Assembly (NCBI GenBank): GCA_027483425.1
Contig: JAIXUR010000627.1
Coordinates: forward strand, 1-6,572
DNA length: 6,572 bases
Direction: 5' to 3'
DNA from: Cyanobacteriota bacterium
GTDB taxonomy: Bacteria > Cyanobacteriota > Cyanobacteriia > Phormidesmidales > Phormidesmidaceae
The notes under the pieces are model-generated. The model saw nothing but the letters and a program-made list of their open reading frames with translations. It did not search any database and was not told the DNA's origin. Shown here piece by piece: positions 1 through 5,648 of the stretch; within the stretch, counting starts at the first letter, position 1; each line of letters begins with the position of its first letter. A program made the position numbers and the translations under genes.

Positions 1-802
1 CTAGACAGGCCAGCAGTCCCTCCCGACCCACCAGGTTAGGCGGAATCTGAATGGCAACGTCGGCGGGAAGATGGGCCTGGGCCAACCCTACCGCCCGAAC
101 CAAGGCCGCCGGATCAAGGGCCTGACCCGGCTGGTGCTGGCGCTGCCCTGGGCTGTGGGGCTGCAAAATGACCTCTTGAATATGGCCGTAGCGGGCTTGG
201 AGGGTGGCGATCGCCCGCAGCGAATCCACCCAGTCGGCCTCGGTCTCCCCCAGACCCAGCAGCAGCCCGGTGGTAAAGGGGATACCCAACTCCCCCGCCC
301 AGGTCAACTGCTGGAGGCGGACCTCAGGCCGCTTGCTAGGGGCATGGCGGTGGAAAGTGTCCAGCAGCTTGGGGGTCACCTGCTCCACCATCAGCCCCAT
401 CGACACATTCACCTGTCGCAGCTGCGCCATTTCGTCTCGACTGAGGGGGCCTGCGTTGGTGTGGGGCAGCAGTCCAGCCCCCAGGGCCAGCTCACAAATT
501 TGGTAGAGGTGACGAAACCAGGCTCCCCGCCGTGGGCTCTGGGGGGCCACCTCGCCGCTGAGAACCAGCACTTCGCACACCCCGCGCTGGCGTAGGGTGG
601 GAAGTAGGCTTGCTACGGTGGACAGCTCGATCCAGGGCGATCGCCCTGGGTCGACCCGAAAGTTGCAGTAGGTGCAGCGGTTAAAGCATTCGTAGGTGGG
701 CACCAGGGTGTGGGCACGGCTGTAGGTCACCACCCGCCGTCCGACATCCCGACTAAAAGAATGGCTGGCCCGATCCACGGCGCTGGTTGACTCCATACCC
801 AT
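1..802 (-). CDS. cofG: FO synthase subunit 1 (7,8-didemethyl-8-hydroxy-5-deazariboflavin synthase, CofG), 3' end cut by window edge
   Basis: Radical SAM enzyme that, with CofH, builds the deazaflavin chromophore FO from a tyrosine-derived adduct of 5-amino-6-ribitylaminouracil. FO is the F420 core and, in many cyanobacteria, the antenna pigment of DNA photolyase. Read on the minus strand, 267 residues are visible. The 4Fe-4S/SAM motif CFNRCTYC lies at residues 39-46 (C39, C43, C46). CofG-typical stretches follow: VNVSMGLMVEQ (131-141), APSK (154-157), GIPFTTGLLLGLGET (173-187) and YGHIQEVILQ (205-214). About 60 C-terminal residues are missing beyond the edge. The start ATG at 802 is preceded by GAAAGG about 8 nt upstream and by an in-frame TGA; a second ATG at 796 is possible. 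It lies 130 bp downstream of the rhodanese gene on the same strand. Family assignment is secure; the photolyase role is family knowledge, since no photolyase gene is visible here. Confidence 0.93.
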   Translation of the reverse strand, partial: MGMESTSAVDRASHSFSRDVGRRVVTYSRAHTLVPTYECFNRCTYCNFRVDPGRSPWIELSTVASLLPTLRQRGVCEVLVLSGEVAPQSPRRGAWFRHLYQICELALGAGLLPHTNAGPLSRDEMAQLRQVNVSMGLMVEQVTPKLLDTFHRHAPSKRPEVRLQQLTWAGELGIPFTTGLLLGLGETEADWVDSLRAIATLQARYGHIQEVILQPHSPGQRQHQPGQALDPAALVRAVGLAQAHLPADVAIQIPPNLVGREGLLACL

Positions 803-830
803 AGTGTTGACCTTTCAATGATCCAACCCC

Positions 831-933
831 GTAGGGGCAGACCCACGTGTCTGCCCTAACCTCGGCATCGAGCCTGCTGTCCAACGCAAATTTCCCCACG
901 GCGGAGATTGGAGCGAACACCTCGGTTCGCCCC
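831..933. repeat. Two GGGGC/GCCCC hairpins, possible small dispersed cyanobacterial repeat
   Basis: Between the rhodanese stop and cofG there are two inverted repeats. The first pairs TAGGGGCAGAC (833-842, one bulged G) with GTCTGCCCTA (849-858). The second pairs GCGAAC (913-918) with GTTCGC (925-930), flanked by GG and CC. The outer ends also resemble an inverted repeat: TAGGGGCAGACC on the left against the reverse complement of GGTTCGCCCCTA on the right, 10 of 12 matching. This looks like the GTAGGGGCGAA-type dispersed repeats known in cyanobacterial genomes. Neither hairpin has a T-tract, so a terminator role is unproven. The right end abuts the rhodanese stop codon. Confidence 0.5.
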
Positions 934-1316
934 TAGGGATTGGCGATCGGCGTGGTCACCACGTCCACCGGAAAGCCTGCGGCCTTCCAGGCGGCCACAC
1001 CGCCGCGCACCGTAGCCACCTGGGAAAACCCGGCCCCGCGCAGCTGCGCGGCGGCGACGGCGGATTCATCGTCGGTGTGGCTGTAGAGGTAGAGATCGCG
1101 ATTCACTTCAAAGCACTTGGCCGCCGTAGACAGCAGCTCGTCCAGGGGAATGGAGATCGCACCGGTAATATGACTCTGGTTAAACTCGGTGCGATCGCGC
1201 ACGTCAATAATGGTGAGCGCTGGTTCGCCCCAGTCTAAACGCTCTTTGAGGTCATAGACGCGAGAGTCGGGGCGCAGGGGGGAAGGCTTCGGAAACAGGC
1301 CAAACAAAAAGCTCAT
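933..1316 (-). CDS. Rhodanese-like domain protein lacking the usual catalytic cysteine
   Basis: A single rhodanese-fold domain in a 127-residue protein, probably cytoplasmic. Visible marks are YDLKERL (21-27), IDVRDRTEF (37-45), the SHITGAISIPLDEL segment (48-61) and RGGVAAWKAAGFPV near the end (104-117). Active rhodaneses carry a persulfide-forming cysteine at the start of a C-x-x-G-x-R loop; here that loop reads YSHTDDES (78-85), with Ser79 at the cysteine position. The protein is therefore probably not a classical sulfurtransferase; cysteine-less rhodanese domains often bind or regulate partners. C68 lies nearby but outside the loop. The first residues, MSFLFGLFPKP, are hydrophobic but too short for a clear signal peptide or membrane helix. 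It is divergent from mutL and 130 bp upstream of cofG. No good Shine-Dalgarno is seen before the ATG. The fold is clear; the cellular role is unknown. Confidence 0.88.
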   Translation of the reverse strand: MSFLFGLFPKPSPLRPDSRVYDLKERLDWGEPALTIIDVRDRTEFNQSHITGAISIPLDELLSTAAKCFEVNRDLYLYSHTDDESAVAAAQLRGAGFSQVATVRGGVAAWKAAGFPVDVVTTPIANP

Positions 1317-1349
1317 GGTGAGGAGGTTAAGAGAATAACGTGCTCCTGC

Positions 1350-1378
1350 AATGTAACAAACCTTAATTGGTCGTGCAA
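1350..1378 (-). promoter_or_regulatory. Weak candidate sigma-70-type promoter for the rhodanese gene
   Basis: On the minus strand TTGCAC (1373-1378) and TACATT (1350-1355) are separated by 17 bases and lie 34-62 bp upstream of the rhodanese ATG. The -10 matches TATAAT at four of six positions and the -35 matches TTGACA at only three. It is offered because the spacing is right and the region is AT-rich compared with the flanking genes. A start site here would give a leader of about 25-30 nt. Confidence 0.28.
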
Positions 1379-1420
1379 ACTTTTGTTAAAGAAAGTGGAC
1401 AATATGCTACGCATTTCAGT

Positions 1421-1448
1421 CTTTTTTAATTGAAAAAGATCAATTGAT
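1421..1448. promoter_or_regulatory. Adjacent AT-rich palindromes in the mutL/rhodanese divergent region
   Basis: CTTTTTTAATTGAAAAAG (1421-1438) is an 18-bp palindrome with one mismatched pair. It is directly followed by the perfect 10-bp palindrome ATCAATTGAT (1439-1448). They lie in the 188-bp non-coding gap between the divergent rhodanese and mutL starts, the most AT-rich stretch of the window. They could be operator sites for a dimeric regulator or promoter DNA with intrinsic bending. As a terminator the arrangement makes little sense, because no gene ends nearby. No regulator can be named. Confidence 0.35.
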
Positions 1449-1504
1449 TGACTAGCGTAAATTTTGGCTGTGGCCCCGGACGATCGCACCCAGGTCAAGG
1501 GCCG

Positions 1505-3265
1505 ATGTCACTCGCAGGCCTTCGCAGTACCATTGATCTAGTTTTAGAGGCTAGCCCCATTACACCCGCCCCTTCTTCTAGCCCCAGCGGTAGCCCTATC
1601 CAGGCCTTGCCGGGGGACGTGGTTCACAGCATTGCCGCTGGGGAGGTGATCGACTCCCTGGCGGCGGTGGTGCGCGAGCTGATCGAAAACGCCCTAGATG
1701 CCCAGGCCACCCACATTACCGTGGCCCTTTGGCCCGAGCAGGGACAGGTGCAGGTGGCCGATAACGGCCTAGCCATGGCCCTTGAGGATCTGCATCGGGC
1801 CGCTGTACCCCACAGCACTAGCAAAATCCGTACCCAGGCGGATCTATGGCGGGTCACCAGTTTGGGGTTTCGCGGCGAGGCCCTGCACAGCCTGGCCCAG
1901 GTGGCTCAGTTGGAGATTTGCAGCCGCCCCCCCGGCGATACATCGGGCTGGCGGGTCACCTACTCCCACCAGGGGGAGCCCAGGGAAACCACCCCGGTGG
2001 CGGTGGCCCCAGGCACGGTGGCGACGGTGTCCGACCTGTTTGGCGATTGGCCGGCCCGGCGGCAGCGCCTGCCTGCGATCGCCCGCCAGTTGCACCAGGT
2101 ACAGTGGGTGATCTATCACTGTGCCCTCGCCCATCCCACCGTGACCTGGACCGCGCAGCTCAGCGATCGCCCCTGGCTGGCCCTCACCCCCAGCCCCACC
2201 GCGCGGGGGCTGGTACCCCAGATGGTGCGGGCCATTCCCGCCGCCGACCTCCAGGAGGGCTGGCAGCCTGCCCTCTGGGCCGAGGGGGATGATAGCGCCG
2301 GTCTCTACGGCCTAGTGGGCCTGCCCGATCGCTGCCATCGCCCCCGCGCTGACTGGGTCAAGGTGCTGGTCAACGGTCGGCTGGTGCTGGTGCCCGAGCT
2401 AGAGCAGAGCCTGCTCCAGGCCTTTCGCCATACCCTCCCCCGCCACCGCTACCCCCTGGCTGTGGTGCATTTGACGGTGCCCCCGCACCACATTGACTGG
2501 AATCGTCGCCCCGACAAAAGCACACTGTACCTGCATCAGCTCGACCAGTGGGCCGCCCTGGGCCAGAGCCACCTGGAGGCATTGCTGGGCCAGGCCGTCG
2601 CTCGGCCTGAGGCTAACCAACAGCAGCGGGTCACCCAATTGCTGAAGACGGCGGAACCCGCCAGTGGGTCATACCCAGGGTATGGCCCTGACTTGTCCGA
2701 CCGGCTGCCCTACCGCGATCGCCCCGGCCGCCTGCGGGCGATCGCCCAGGTTCACGACCGCTATATCTTGGCCGAGCAACCCGACGGGCTGTGCTTAATC
2801 GAGCAGCACATCGCCCACGAGCGGGTGCTCTACGAGCGCCTGCAAGACCGGTGGCACCTGGTGCCCCTGACAACGCCAGTGGTGCTCGAGGGGCTGAGCG
2901 ACTCCCAACTAGAGCAATGTCAGCGTCTGGGACTGCAGCCAGAGGAGTTTGGCCCCCACCGGTGGGCGATCCGCCAGGTGCCAGAACCGCTGGGCGATCG
3001 CGATGACCTGCCCGACGCGCTGCTAGAACTCAGCCTGGGGGGCAACCTCGACACCGCCCAGGTGGCCATTGCCTGCCGCACCGCGATCCGCAACGGCACC
3101 CGGCTAGACTTGGCCACCCTGCAAACCCTGCTCGATGATTGGCAGCAAACCCGCCATCCGCGCACCTGCCCCCACGGTCGACCGATCTGCCTCACCCTGA
3201 GCGAAACGAGCCTAGCCCGCTTCTTTCGGCGCAGTTGGGTGGTCGGCAAAAGCCACGGCATTTAG
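1505..3265 (+). CDS. mutL: DNA mismatch repair protein MutL, endonuclease-type
   Basis: ATPase that links MutS-bound mismatches to strand incision. With ATG 1505 it has 586 residues. The frame is open from TTG 1448, but ATG 1505, with AAGGG just upstream, leaves a shorter and more usual N-terminus. GHKL ATPase marks: LPGDVVHSIAAGEVI (35-49), ELIENALDA (58-66), DNGLAM (86-91), HSTSKI (103-108), TSLGFRGEAL (118-127) and VNGR (289-292). The C-terminal domain (about 408-586) carries the metal-dependent nicking motifs of endonuclease MutLs: EQHIAHERVLYE (433-444, usually DQHAxxE), ACR (523-525), CPHGRP (555-560) and FFRR (573-576). The linker is short. Oddities are DNGLA where the family has DNGxG, and a Ser/Pro-rich stretch at 17-31 before the ATPase. 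The gene stands alone on the plus strand, convergent with the GST gene. No mutS is in the window. Identity is secure. Confidence 0.95.
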   Translation: MSLAGLRSTIDLVLEASPITPAPSSSPSGSPIQALPGDVVHSIAAGEVIDSLAAVVRELIENALDAQATHITVALWPEQGQVQVADNGLAMALEDLHRAAVPHSTSKIRTQADLWRVTSLGFRGEALHSLAQVAQLEICSRPPGDTSGWRVTYSHQGEPRETTPVAVAPGTVATVSDLFGDWPARRQRLPAIARQLHQVQWVIYHCALAHPTVTWTAQLSDRPWLALTPSPTARGLVPQMVRAIPAADLQEGWQPALWAEGDDSAGLYGLVGLPDRCHRPRADWVKVLVNGRLVLVPELEQSLLQAFRHTLPRHRYPLAVVHLTVPPHHIDWNRRPDKSTLYLHQLDQWAALGQSHLEALLGQAVARPEANQQQRVTQLLKTAEPASGSYPGYGPDLSDRLPYRDRPGRLRAIAQVHDRYILAEQPDGLCLIEQHIAHERVLYERLQDRWHLVPLTTPVVLEGLSDSQLEQCQRLGLQPEEFGPHRWAIRQVPEPLGDRDDLPDALLELSLGGNLDTAQVAIACRTAIRNGTRLDLATLQTLLDDWQQTRHPRTCPHGRPICLTLSETSLARFFRRSWVVGKSHGI

Positions 3266-3300
3266 GACGATCCCCTAGAGCACCGGTACAGTATGGCTAA

Positions 3301-3364
3301 AAACCCGGTTTCTTCGTCGCTGCGCTAAGGATATGCCTTGCATTCTGGCCAAGAAACCGGGTTT
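3301..3364. repeat. 14-bp inverted repeat between convergent mutL and GST genes (possible bidirectional terminator or dispersed repeat)
   Basis: AAACCCGGTTTCTT (3301-3314) and AAGAAACCGGGTTT (3351-3364) are exact reverse complements separated by 36 bases. Each arm is itself nearly palindromic around CCGG. The mutL stop is 35 bp to the left and the GST stop 13 bp to the right, so a transcript from either strand would form the stem. This favours a shared transcription-end structure. Motifs like GAAACCGGGTTTCT also recur as dispersed repeats in filamentous cyanobacteria, as I recall. No long T-tract follows either arm. Confidence 0.6.
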
Positions 3365-3377
3365 CTGTACCAACATT

Positions 3378-4583
3378 CTAGGCCCGCACAAAATTGGCCG
3401 GGTCTCGGTCCCGGCGGTGGCGGGTGGGCAGCGGCTCAGGCTGGGCCTCGCCCACCAGGGCGGCGGTCGCTTCCAGGGCGGTGCGCAGGCGCTTGGCGGC
3501 GTAGATCGACATGTCGCGGGGCACACTGATGCGATCGCGCAGGTACCGCAACCCCAGGTCAGACCCCGCTGGCGGTACGCAGGCCTCTCCGGTGATCAGG
3601 TAGGTCAGCGCACAGCGCAGGGCCGGGTCCATGATCGCCTGGGCCGCCGGGTTGACCCGCAAAATATTCTCGCGGTGCTTCAGCATGCGGGCTAAGGCCT
3701 CAGCCCGGGAGGTTTCGGGCTCTGGGTAGGCCACGTCGGGTAGACCAAACCAGGGACCGAGGTCCACCTGGGCCTGGTGGCGACGGGTTTGGGGCAGATC
3801 ATTTTCGTAGCAGCCCCCCATCTGGGGGGGCAGGTCATGGACGTGGGTGTGAAAGTCGCTCTGGGTGCCGCGATAGGTGGGGCGGCTTTCCAGGCCGTCG
3901 AACCAGGCCCCCAAGCCAGGATTGTCCGCCCGCAGGGAGTAGCCCTTGTAATAGTAAAGGCTGGCGTGCATGCGTTCAACGTAGGGGACAAACACCACGT
4001 CGGCAGTGCTGAACTCCGACAAAAAGAACGGGCCGGGGGTACTGGCCAAGGCCTGCTCTACCCGTTGAACCACCCCAATAAATTGCTCCCCCGCCCGCTG
4101 ATCGGCGGCCTGGGACCGCACCGGCTGGCAGAGCCACAGACACCAGGCGCGAAACAGCAGGCGCTCGAGCTGGCGCAGGGGCACCACGGCGGGGTCTTGC
4201 ATGCCCCAAACCAGAGGGCCAAAGGCCCGCTCCAGGGCCAGCAGAATGTCATCACTCTCGGTGATCATCTTCCCGTCGAGGGCCAAGGCGGGAAGCATGC
4301 CCGAGGGCACCCGCTGGCGATACCACGCCTCTTTCTCGCCGTAGCAAAACATGGTGACCTTTTCGATCCGGTAGGGCACCTGCTTTTCTTCGAGCCACAG
4401 CCACACCTTTTGGCAGTAGGGGCACCAGGCGTGGTGGTCGCGGTAAAGGGTCACCCGCACCGCCGACTCGGGCTGGCCAAACAAACGCAGCCGGGATTGA
4501 GCATTGGTAGGGCCATTAATCGGCTCAACCGAAAAATCGGCCAAGGCTTCTAGGGCCGACCAGCTCAGGGGAAGGGTAGTCAT
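3378..4583 (-). CDS. Glutathione S-transferase family protein with CPYC motif and C-terminal extension (iota-like)
   Basis: A 401-residue thiol-dependent protein, about twice the length of an ordinary GST (200-230). A thioredoxin-fold N-terminal domain spans about 42-120. It has the redox motif CPYC (54-57) after VTLYRDHHAW, a presumed cis-proline at P98 in MLPAL, and a glutathione-contact type segment ITESDDIL (107-114). An all-helical GST domain follows (about 130-240), including STADVVFVPYVERM (192-205). The extension (about 240-401) holds GSDLGLRYLRDRISVPRDMS (340-359) and a basic tail, and has no canonical GST counterpart. This resembles the iota class of cyanobacteria and non-flowering photosynthetic eukaryotes. 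The two-cysteine motif suggests glutaredoxin- or deglutathionylation-like chemistry more than classic conjugation. No signal peptide is seen. The ATG at 4583 is the first after an in-frame TGA; no clear Shine-Dalgarno. It lies 64 bp downstream of the response regulator gene, so co-transcription is plausible. The substrate is unknown. Confidence 0.88.
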   Translation of the reverse strand: MTTLPLSWSALEALADFSVEPINGPTNAQSRLRLFGQPESAVRVTLYRDHHAWCPYCQKVWLWLEEKQVPYRIEKVTMFCYGEKEAWYRQRVPSGMLPALALDGKMITESDDILLALERAFGPLVWGMQDPAVVPLRQLERLLFRAWCLWLCQPVRSQAADQRAGEQFIGVVQRVEQALASTPGPFFLSEFSTADVVFVPYVERMHASLYYYKGYSLRADNPGLGAWFDGLESRPTYRGTQSDFHTHVHDLPPQMGGCYENDLPQTRRHQAQVDLGPWFGLPDVAYPEPETSRAEALARMLKHRENILRVNPAAQAIMDPALRCALTYLITGEACVPPAGSDLGLRYLRDRISVPRDMSIYAAKRLRTALEATAALVGEAQPEPLPTRHRRDRDPANFVRA

Positions 4584-4647
4584 AGGGGCAAATCAGCGCG
4601 GCGAAGAAAGGAGCACAGAGAACCGGATCACCGCCCAGGCCTGCCGC

Positions 4648-5292
4648 TCAGGCTTTGTTGTTTTCGATCGCCCAGCGAGCCAGCTCGGTGCGGTTGTTCA
4701 GACCCGTCTTACCCAGCATATTACTGACGTGGCTCTCGATGGTGCGCTGGCTCACCTGAAGCTCGTTGGCAATCTCGCGGTTGGCCATACCCCGAGCCAC
4801 AAACAGCACCACCCGCAGCTCCGTGGGGGTGAGTTCGACATCAAAGGGCACCTGAATCGCCGGGCTACCGCTGCCCTTGATCTGCTGCTTAATCAGCCGC
4901 GACGCCTGCTTCAGAGACGACTCCACCTGAGCCACCAGTTCCTCCGGCTCAAAGGGTTTCACCATGTACACATCGGCCCCGGTGTTTAACCCCTTGACCC
5001 GATCCTGGCTCTGACCCTTGGCGGAGAGAAACAAAATCGGAATCCACTCCGTAGAGGGATTTTCCCGCACCTGACGGACAAAGGCGTGCCCGTCCATCTC
5101 AGGCATCATCACGTCGCAGATGATCATGTCTGGAATAATGGTATCCAAGGCTTCAAGGGCTTCTCGGCCATTCCCCGCCGTCTTGACCTCGTAGCCCCGA
5201 AACTCAAGATAATCTTTGACCAGCAAGATTAAGTTGGGGTCGTCGTCAATCAGCAGCAGCTGCTTTTGGTTACCTGGGGTTGAATCCTTCAT
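4648..5292 (-). CDS. Two-component response regulator, NarL/FixJ (LuxR-type HTH) family
   Basis: A 214-residue cytoplasmic DNA-binding regulator. The receiver domain spans about 10-130, with acidic residues D16-D18 (LLLIDDDPN), phosphoacceptor Asp60 in IICDVMMPEMDG, switch Ser90 in LFLSAKG, and Lys112 in YMVKPF with the aromatic Y109. A short basic linker leads to a LuxR-type helix-turn-helix (about 153-212): LTPTELRVVLFVARGMANREIANELQ, then SQRTIESHVSNMLGKTGLNN, the recognition-helix region. All residues needed for phosphorylation are present, so it should answer to a histidine kinase, but none is encoded in the window. It is the gene immediately upstream of the GST on the same strand, and I recall, unverified, a similar regulator-GST pair in Synechocystis (sll1544/sll1545). 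It differs from Rre1/Ycf29 as I remember that sequence, so I give no symbol. The ATG at 5292 is upstream of the receiver as expected; no strong ribosome site is visible. Confidence 0.93.
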   Translation of the reverse strand: MKDSTPGNQKQLLLIDDDPNLILLVKDYLEFRGYEVKTAGNGREALEALDTIIPDMIICDVMMPEMDGHAFVRQVRENPSTEWIPILFLSAKGQSQDRVKGLNTGADVYMVKPFEPEELVAQVESSLKQASRLIKQQIKGSGSPAIQVPFDVELTPTELRVVLFVARGMANREIANELQVSQRTIESHVSNMLGKTGLNNRTELARWAIENNKA

Positions 5293-5492
5293 GCTTTGAC
5301 AATCACTGCAATTGGCTTATCGTCTGACTGAATGTCTGGCCTAATATCTCAAGTATGCCCTCTGGAGCTCAGTTCACTCCCATGGGGCACATCGGTAAGC
5401 ATAACCTCGAATCTGCGCCAGCTTCTGGGTCAGACCGCTCTACTGCTGATGATACTGCAACATATCGATTTCAGGGCGTGAACTAGTTTCTG

Positions 5493-5528
5493 TGCCCCAA
5501 TGCTGTGGGGCAACCGCTGCCCACAGCA
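5493..5528. other. Two overlapping, mutually exclusive stem-loops
   Basis: TGCCCCA (5493-5499) can pair with TGGGGCA (5506-5512) around a 6-base loop. Alternatively TGCTGTGGG (5501-5509) pairs with CCCACAGCA (5520-5528) around a 10-base loop. The stems share 5501-5512, so only one can form at a time. They directly abut the strong hairpin at 5529-5555. The arrangement resembles an attenuator or the tail of a structured RNA, but no leader peptide, ligand-binding core or T-tract is evident, so it may only be a degenerate repeat. Confidence 0.45.
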
Positions 5529-5555
5529 CAACCGCCCCAAGGTTTGGGGCGGTTG
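5529..5555. terminator. Strong 12-bp GC-rich hairpin, candidate terminator of the FAS1 gene
   Basis: CAACCGCCCCAA (5529-5540) and TTGGGGCGGTTG (5544-5555) are perfect reverse complements with a GGT loop. It lies 94 bp downstream of the FAS1 stop, in the direction of that gene, and 237 bp upstream of the response regulator start, so ending FAS1 transcription is the simplest role. No T-tract follows on either strand, which makes it non-canonical for intrinsic termination, though many cyanobacterial transcript ends look like this. Confidence 0.55.
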
Positions 5556-5599
5556 CATGGGCCAGATGGCGGCGGCAGCTCTAGATGCGGTTATATAGA

Positions 5600-5642
5600 T
5601 ACCGTTACAGAAGGTCGGCTGCCACGGCATCCACTAACGGTA
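5600..5642 (-). other. 8-bp stem directly after the FAS1 stop codon
   Basis: TACCGTTA (5600-5607) and TAACGGTA (5635-5642) are exact reverse complements with a 27-base loop. The stem begins seven bases past the FAS1 stop codon on the minus strand. It could protect the 3' end of the mRNA or help termination together with the stronger hairpin further downstream. The sequence after it (TCTATATAA on the minus strand) is AT-rich but not a T-run. Confidence 0.35.
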
Positions 5643-5648
5643 GCGGAC

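Larger units (their letters stand above)
5293..5648. other. 356-bp intergenic region rich in inverted repeats, no convincing gene
   Basis: This gap separates the FAS1 stop from the response regulator start; both genes read leftwards. Short open frames here have cysteine-rich or low-complexity translations with no start context, so I reject them as genes. The half next to the FAS1 gene holds several hairpins (5493-5555 and 5600-5642). TGGGGCACA (5383-5391) is an exact inverted match to TGTGCCCCA (5491-5499), so a long-range stem could join the halves. The promoter of the response regulator must lie here, but I found no convincing -35/-10 pair. A small RNA is possible but unproven. Confidence 0.6.

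Noticed and set aside
71..595. Plus-strand open frame of 174 codons
   Set aside because: It is antisense to cofG, whose iron-sulfur motif and family signatures are unmistakable; the translation is low-complexity and domain-free.
1353..1365. NtcA-like site GTA-N8-TAA
   Set aside because: The right half is TAA instead of TAC, and no correctly placed -10 follows.
1313..1498. Minus-strand 61-codon frame ending over the rhodanese start
   Set aside because: It lies in the AT-rich divergent promoter region and overlaps the upstream part of mutL; no domain and no ribosome site.
1448..1504. TTG 1448 as the mutL start
   Set aside because: It would add 19 residues with no family counterpart; ATG 1505 lies closer to the conserved LPxxVxxxIAAGEVI block and has a purine-rich site.
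3777..4553. Plus-strand open frame of 258 codons
   Set aside because: It is the antisense shadow of the GST gene, which shows CPYC and full GST domain structure on the minus strand.
4639..4653. GCCTG/CAGGC hairpin at the response regulator stop as a terminator
   Set aside because: Only five base pairs with no T-tract; too weak to separate the regulator from the GST gene.
4504..4989. Plus-strand frame of 161 codons across the GST/regulator junction
   Set aside because: Antisense to two well-supported genes, with no recognisable domain.
5430..5630. Minus-strand 66-codon frame in the 5293-5648 gap
   Set aside because: Its bases are explained by hairpins and inverted repeats; the translation has no domain and no ribosome site.
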